Shown here piece by piece: positions 23,079 to 25,250 of a stretch of DNA of 25,250 nucleotides; position 1 is the first letter of the stretch, and every line of letters starts with the position of its first letter. Below the pieces are notes generated by a model. It did no database searches and had not been told where the DNA came from. It saw only the letters and a program-made list of their open reading frames with translations. The translations under genes and the position numbers were made by a program. This stretch comes from CAYUJH01 sp964394585 (lineage in GTDB: Bacteria > Bacteroidota > Bacteroidia > Cytophagales > Flammeovirgaceae), in NCBI GenBank assembly GCA_964394585.1, contig CAYMYI010000059.1, positions 1-25,250 on the forward strand. The letters run 5' to 3'.

Positions 23079-24335
23079 TTACTTTTTCCAAAACGGGATG
23101 CTCGAGTATACATTTTGGGGGTATTCTTCATACGAAATACCCTCGGGTAACGATAGTTTTACTTCTACAGAGCAAGCACCTCGACCAAACTTGCTAAGAT
23201 CGGTTACGCCAATAATTCCTTTTTCCTTGGTTTCTGGGTGCTGGTAGGTGCGCCAAAGAATATCATGGACTCGTTTGCCATCTATATAGAGTTGGTAAAA
23301 TGCTTTAAAGCAAGCAAGCTTGGCATCGTCGGCAAGTTCCATACTCTCATGATGGCAAATTTGCATCATGTATGGTTCAAACTGTTTACGATGAACTACA
23401 AACACTTTTAGGTAATCTTCTTGGTCTAAGAATTCTGAAGGGATGCTTGCCGTTTCTACCAGTTGGTCTGGTTTACGCTGATCCTCATAATGCTTGAAAA
23501 TATACTGATGTTGTTTGCTTTCAAGCATTAAGTAAAGTCGGCTATCTTTTACACTAGTGATTATTTCTCCATTTACTAAAGTTATTCCTACTGATAACAG
23601 TAAAAATGAACTCATCGCTACTACCGATTGCCATACTTTTACATTCGTTATGAAAGTATAATACGCATTTCTATATAAAAAGGCGAGGGTTAACGTAGAA
23701 AACACTACATAAATGGGGTAATACAATTTTGCAGACCATCGGATCCGTTTGATGGCTCCTAAGCAAAAAAAATCGATGAAGTAAATACCTCCAAGCGCCG
23801 CTACGATTAAGGCAGTTATCTGTAACACCCGATACACCTGTGCGCCTAATGTAACTTCGAGCGCACTATGTGGTACAATCACTAAACCAACGATCAGTAC
23901 GCCAATTACCACTAAAAAGAATAAGAACGATAGTGAGAAAACAATGCTACATGCTTTTTCTAAAAATACCACGAAGTCGGTCATCTCGCGCAACCGTTTA
24001 ATTTTATCGCGATATATCGGCTGGAATGTATCAATAACTTCGTGCCGAATTCCTTCGGGGAATACGTAACTCAGACAAACCATTCCAATCCAAAAACCTC
24101 GCAGAATAAGATGAAATGAAAAGCCTGCGATTAAGCCATTTACCGCAATAGTAAGCAGCTTTGCAATAATTACTGACTCAAAAAAGCCCGTTTCCTGTAG
24201 CAATAAGATACTTTGCTTATGTAAAAAGCCAGGGATTTGCAATAATGTAAAAATGGCTCCTCCGGAAATAAAAAGCTCAGGTTCCCAGCTATTGTATTGT
24301 ATATTTTCGAGCCACTTGGGTTTTTCAGTTCTCAA
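23079..24335 (-). CDS. Integral membrane protein of unknown function, probable TTG start
   Basis: A 418-residue protein with about six hydrophobic segments (roughly 20-38, 55-78, 130-155, 170-192, 205-222 and 236-254), followed by a soluble C-terminal domain of about 160 residues (from 260) that ends in a short beta-rich stretch. The N-terminus KWLENIQYNSWEPELFISGGAIF looks like a conserved family start, but no ATG precedes it: the codon at 24333-24335 is TTG and an in-frame TAG lies two codons upstream. The next ATG is at residue 85, inside a membrane segment. A promoter about 30 bases upstream fits the TTG. No named family is recognised; homologues in Bacteroidota would be expected. It precedes the TIGR02757 gene on the same strand. 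Confidence 0.8.
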   Translation of the reverse strand: MRTEKPKWLENIQYNSWEPELFISGGAIFTLLQIPGFLHKQSILLLQETGFFESVIIAKLLTIAVNGLIAGFSFHLILRGFWIGMVCLSYVFPEGIRHEVIDTFQPIYRDKIKRLREMTDFVVFLEKACSIVFSLSFLFFLVVIGVLIVGLVIVPHSALEVTLGAQVYRVLQITALIVAALGGIYFIDFFCLGAIKRIRWSAKLYYPIYVVFSTLTLAFLYRNAYYTFITNVKVWQSVVAMSSFLLLSVGITLVNGEIITSVKDSRLYLMLESKQHQYIFKHYEDQRKPDQLVETASIPSEFLDQEDYLKVFVVHRKQFEPYMMQICHHESMELADDAKLACFKAFYQLYIDGKRVHDILWRTYQHPETKEKGIIGVTDLSKFGRGACSVEVKLSLPEGISYEEYPQNVYSSIPFWKK

Positions 24336-24365
24336 AAGCTAAGAAGTTTAATTTGGTTGAATAAC

Positions 24366-24395
24366 GAAAGATAACACGCTGGCGTATGCCACAAA
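24366..24395 (-). promoter_or_regulatory. Promoter of the membrane-protein gene (TTTG-N18-TATCTTTC)
   Basis: On the minus strand TTTG (complement of 24392-24395) is followed after 18 bases by TATCTTTC, one base off TAnnTTTG. The leader to the TTG start would be about 25 bases. TGGC-gtat-GCCA (24380-24391) lies between the boxes. Confidence 0.5.
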
Positions 24396-24628
24396 GGTCT
24401 GCTAAAAGACATAGACAATACAAACGCATTTGAGTGCATCTTTTCCATGAATGAAGATCATAACTCACTCAGGCAACCATAACAAGATTTATGTGTCTTG
24501 AGGAGTTCCTTGATTGGATTAACTGAATTATCAAAAGTTCAGATTCAAGCGTGAGGATTCCTACACTAATTTGATTCTTACAGAGTATTTAGTGGGTTCT
24601 TGTTTATGAGAATATCAGGCAACCCTTT

Positions 24629-24636
24629 TACATTTG
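24629..24636 (+). promoter_or_regulatory. Candidate msrC -7 box
   Basis: TACATTTG matches TAnnTTTG fully, about 100 bases before the msrC ATG. The -33 region has only TTTA, so the promoter is incomplete. Confidence 0.4.
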
Positions 24637-24739
24637 GAATAAAGTCTTTCCCCATTCCACAATCAAATTGTAATATTCTGAACAGAGCAAAGCAATAAAG
24701 GAAAGACCATTCTATTATACCCCATAAAACATAAAAAGC

Positions 24740-25216
24740 ATGGCAGAATCACTAATAATTGATACTCAAGCAAACAAAGAGGAAAAATACCAACAACTGC
24801 TCCCCCAACTCAATGCAATGTTGCAATCAGAAACCGATCTGATTGCAAACTTGGCAAATATGAGTGCTGCTCTGAAATATGGCATGGGATTTTTCTGGGT
24901 GGGCTTTTATCTGGTAAAAGAAAACACGTTGGTATTAGGCCCTTTCCAAGGTCCTATTGCCTGCACACGCATAGCCAAAGGAAAAGGAGTTTGCGGAACG
25001 GCATGGGCTGAAAAGAGTACTATTATAGTAGATGATGTAGATGCGTTCCCGGGGCACATTGCCTGTAGTAGCGACTCAAAATCAGAAATTGTCGTTCCCC
25101 TCTTACGAAACGGTGAGGTCGTAGCCGTTCTGGATATCGATAGCGATCAATATGCTACTTTCGATGCGGTAGACCAACGCTATTTAGAAGAACTTCTCAG
25201 TCTGATTTCGTTTTGA
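24740..25216 (+). CDS. msrC: Free methionine-(R)-sulfoxide reductase (GAF-domain fRMsr)
   Basis: It reduces free L-methionine-(R)-sulfoxide to methionine using thioredoxin-type reductants in the cytoplasm. The 158 residues form a single GAF domain, the family length. The three conserved cysteines are present: Cys75 (GPIACTRI), Cys85 (GKGVCGTAW) and Cys109 (GHIACSSDSKSEIVVP), matching E. coli Cys84, Cys94 and Cys118, the last being catalytic. Asp132 and the SDSKSEIVVP strand belong to the active-site wall. The ATG at 24740 gives MAESLIIDTQANKEEKY; the sequence before it is A-rich with no Shine-Dalgarno. Another gene may start 8 bases after its stop. Confidence 0.95.
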   Translation: MAESLIIDTQANKEEKYQQLLPQLNAMLQSETDLIANLANMSAALKYGMGFFWVGFYLVKENTLVLGPFQGPIACTRIAKGKGVCGTAWAEKSTIIVDDVDAFPGHIACSSDSKSEIVVPLLRNGEVVAVLDIDSDQYATFDAVDQRYLEELLSLISF

Positions 25217-25224
25217 AAATCAGC

Positions 25225-25250
25225 ATGAATAAAAACGTATGGAATAGTCC
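25225..25250 (+). CDS. Possible start of the next gene, cut by the window edge
   Basis: An ATG 8 bases after the msrC stop opens a frame (MNKNVWNS) that runs off the window. Spacing fits an operon gene, but eight codons are too few to identify it. Confidence 0.3.

Larger units (their letters stand above)
24336..24739. other. 404-base divergent intergenic region, no supported gene
   Basis: It holds the promoter of the membrane-protein gene at its left end and a -7 box for msrC at its right. An inverted repeat GTCTTTCC (24644-24651) / GGAAAGAC (24700-24707) with a 48-base interval lies in the msrC leader. Short open frames on both strands (30 codons plus from 24606; about 40 codons minus across 24580-24700) lack recognisable protein features. 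Nothing else is seen. Confidence 0.5.

Noticed and set aside
24580..24710. Short open frames on both strands in the msrC upstream region
   Set aside because: No start signals, composition or motif beyond chance; could be decayed sequence, but nothing links it to a known element.

Overview
The window looks like chromosomal DNA from a member of the Bacteroidota, probably of the Cytophagia type. Protein families largely confined to that phylum are present (DUF4290, TIGR02757/DUF2400). Several promoters fit the Bacteroidota pattern of a -33 TTTG and a -7 TAnnTTTG, and Shine-Dalgarno sequences are mostly absent. The DNA is AT-rich and PurL is of the small type. I see no rRNA, tRNA, CRISPR array, insertion sequence or phage gene.

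Layout, left to right. (1) Positions 1-1317 hold the 3' end of a CHASE2 membrane protein followed by a secreted FecR-like protein, closed by a terminator. (2) Positions 1390-4261 hold purL with its own promoter, then a small secreted or membrane protein and a terminator. (3) Positions 4262-8310 hold a leader with hairpins, a PcrA/UvrD helicase, a DUF4290 protein and a DUF1707-LiaF-like protein. Between the last two, on the minus strand, lies an 18-codon reading frame encoding four LIG repeats with its own intrinsic terminator. (4) Positions 8307-12188 (minus) hold a large sensor protein with no output domain and hemA. (5) Positions 12412-14810 (plus) hold mtaB and a lipoprotein cyclophilin, followed by a convergent MFS transporter. 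(6) Positions 16267-16921 hold a tiny membrane protein and what looks like an internally deleted SpoIIE-type phosphatase remnant. (7) Positions 16988-20908 (minus) hold rplC-rplD-rplW-rplB-rpsS-rplV-rpsC, a shortened S10 cluster without rpsJ upstream or rplP/rpmC/rpsQ downstream. (8) Positions 21043-25250 hold an unknown protein with a DLDDTA motif, a TIGR02757 protein, a membrane protein that appears to start at TTG, and the free methionine-(R)-sulfoxide reductase msrC.

Most of the content is housekeeping: purine and tetrapyrrole synthesis, DNA repair, tRNA thiomethylation, protein folding, translation and oxidative repair. The most unusual items are the LIG-repeat micro-ORF, whose repeats differ only at synonymous positions; the ribosomal cluster cut at both ends; the DLDDTA protein; and the rplW-rplB spacer carrying two inverted repeats. 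Two convergent gene pairs each share a palindromic 4-base stop overlap (CTAG at 8307-8310, TTAA at 14807-14810).
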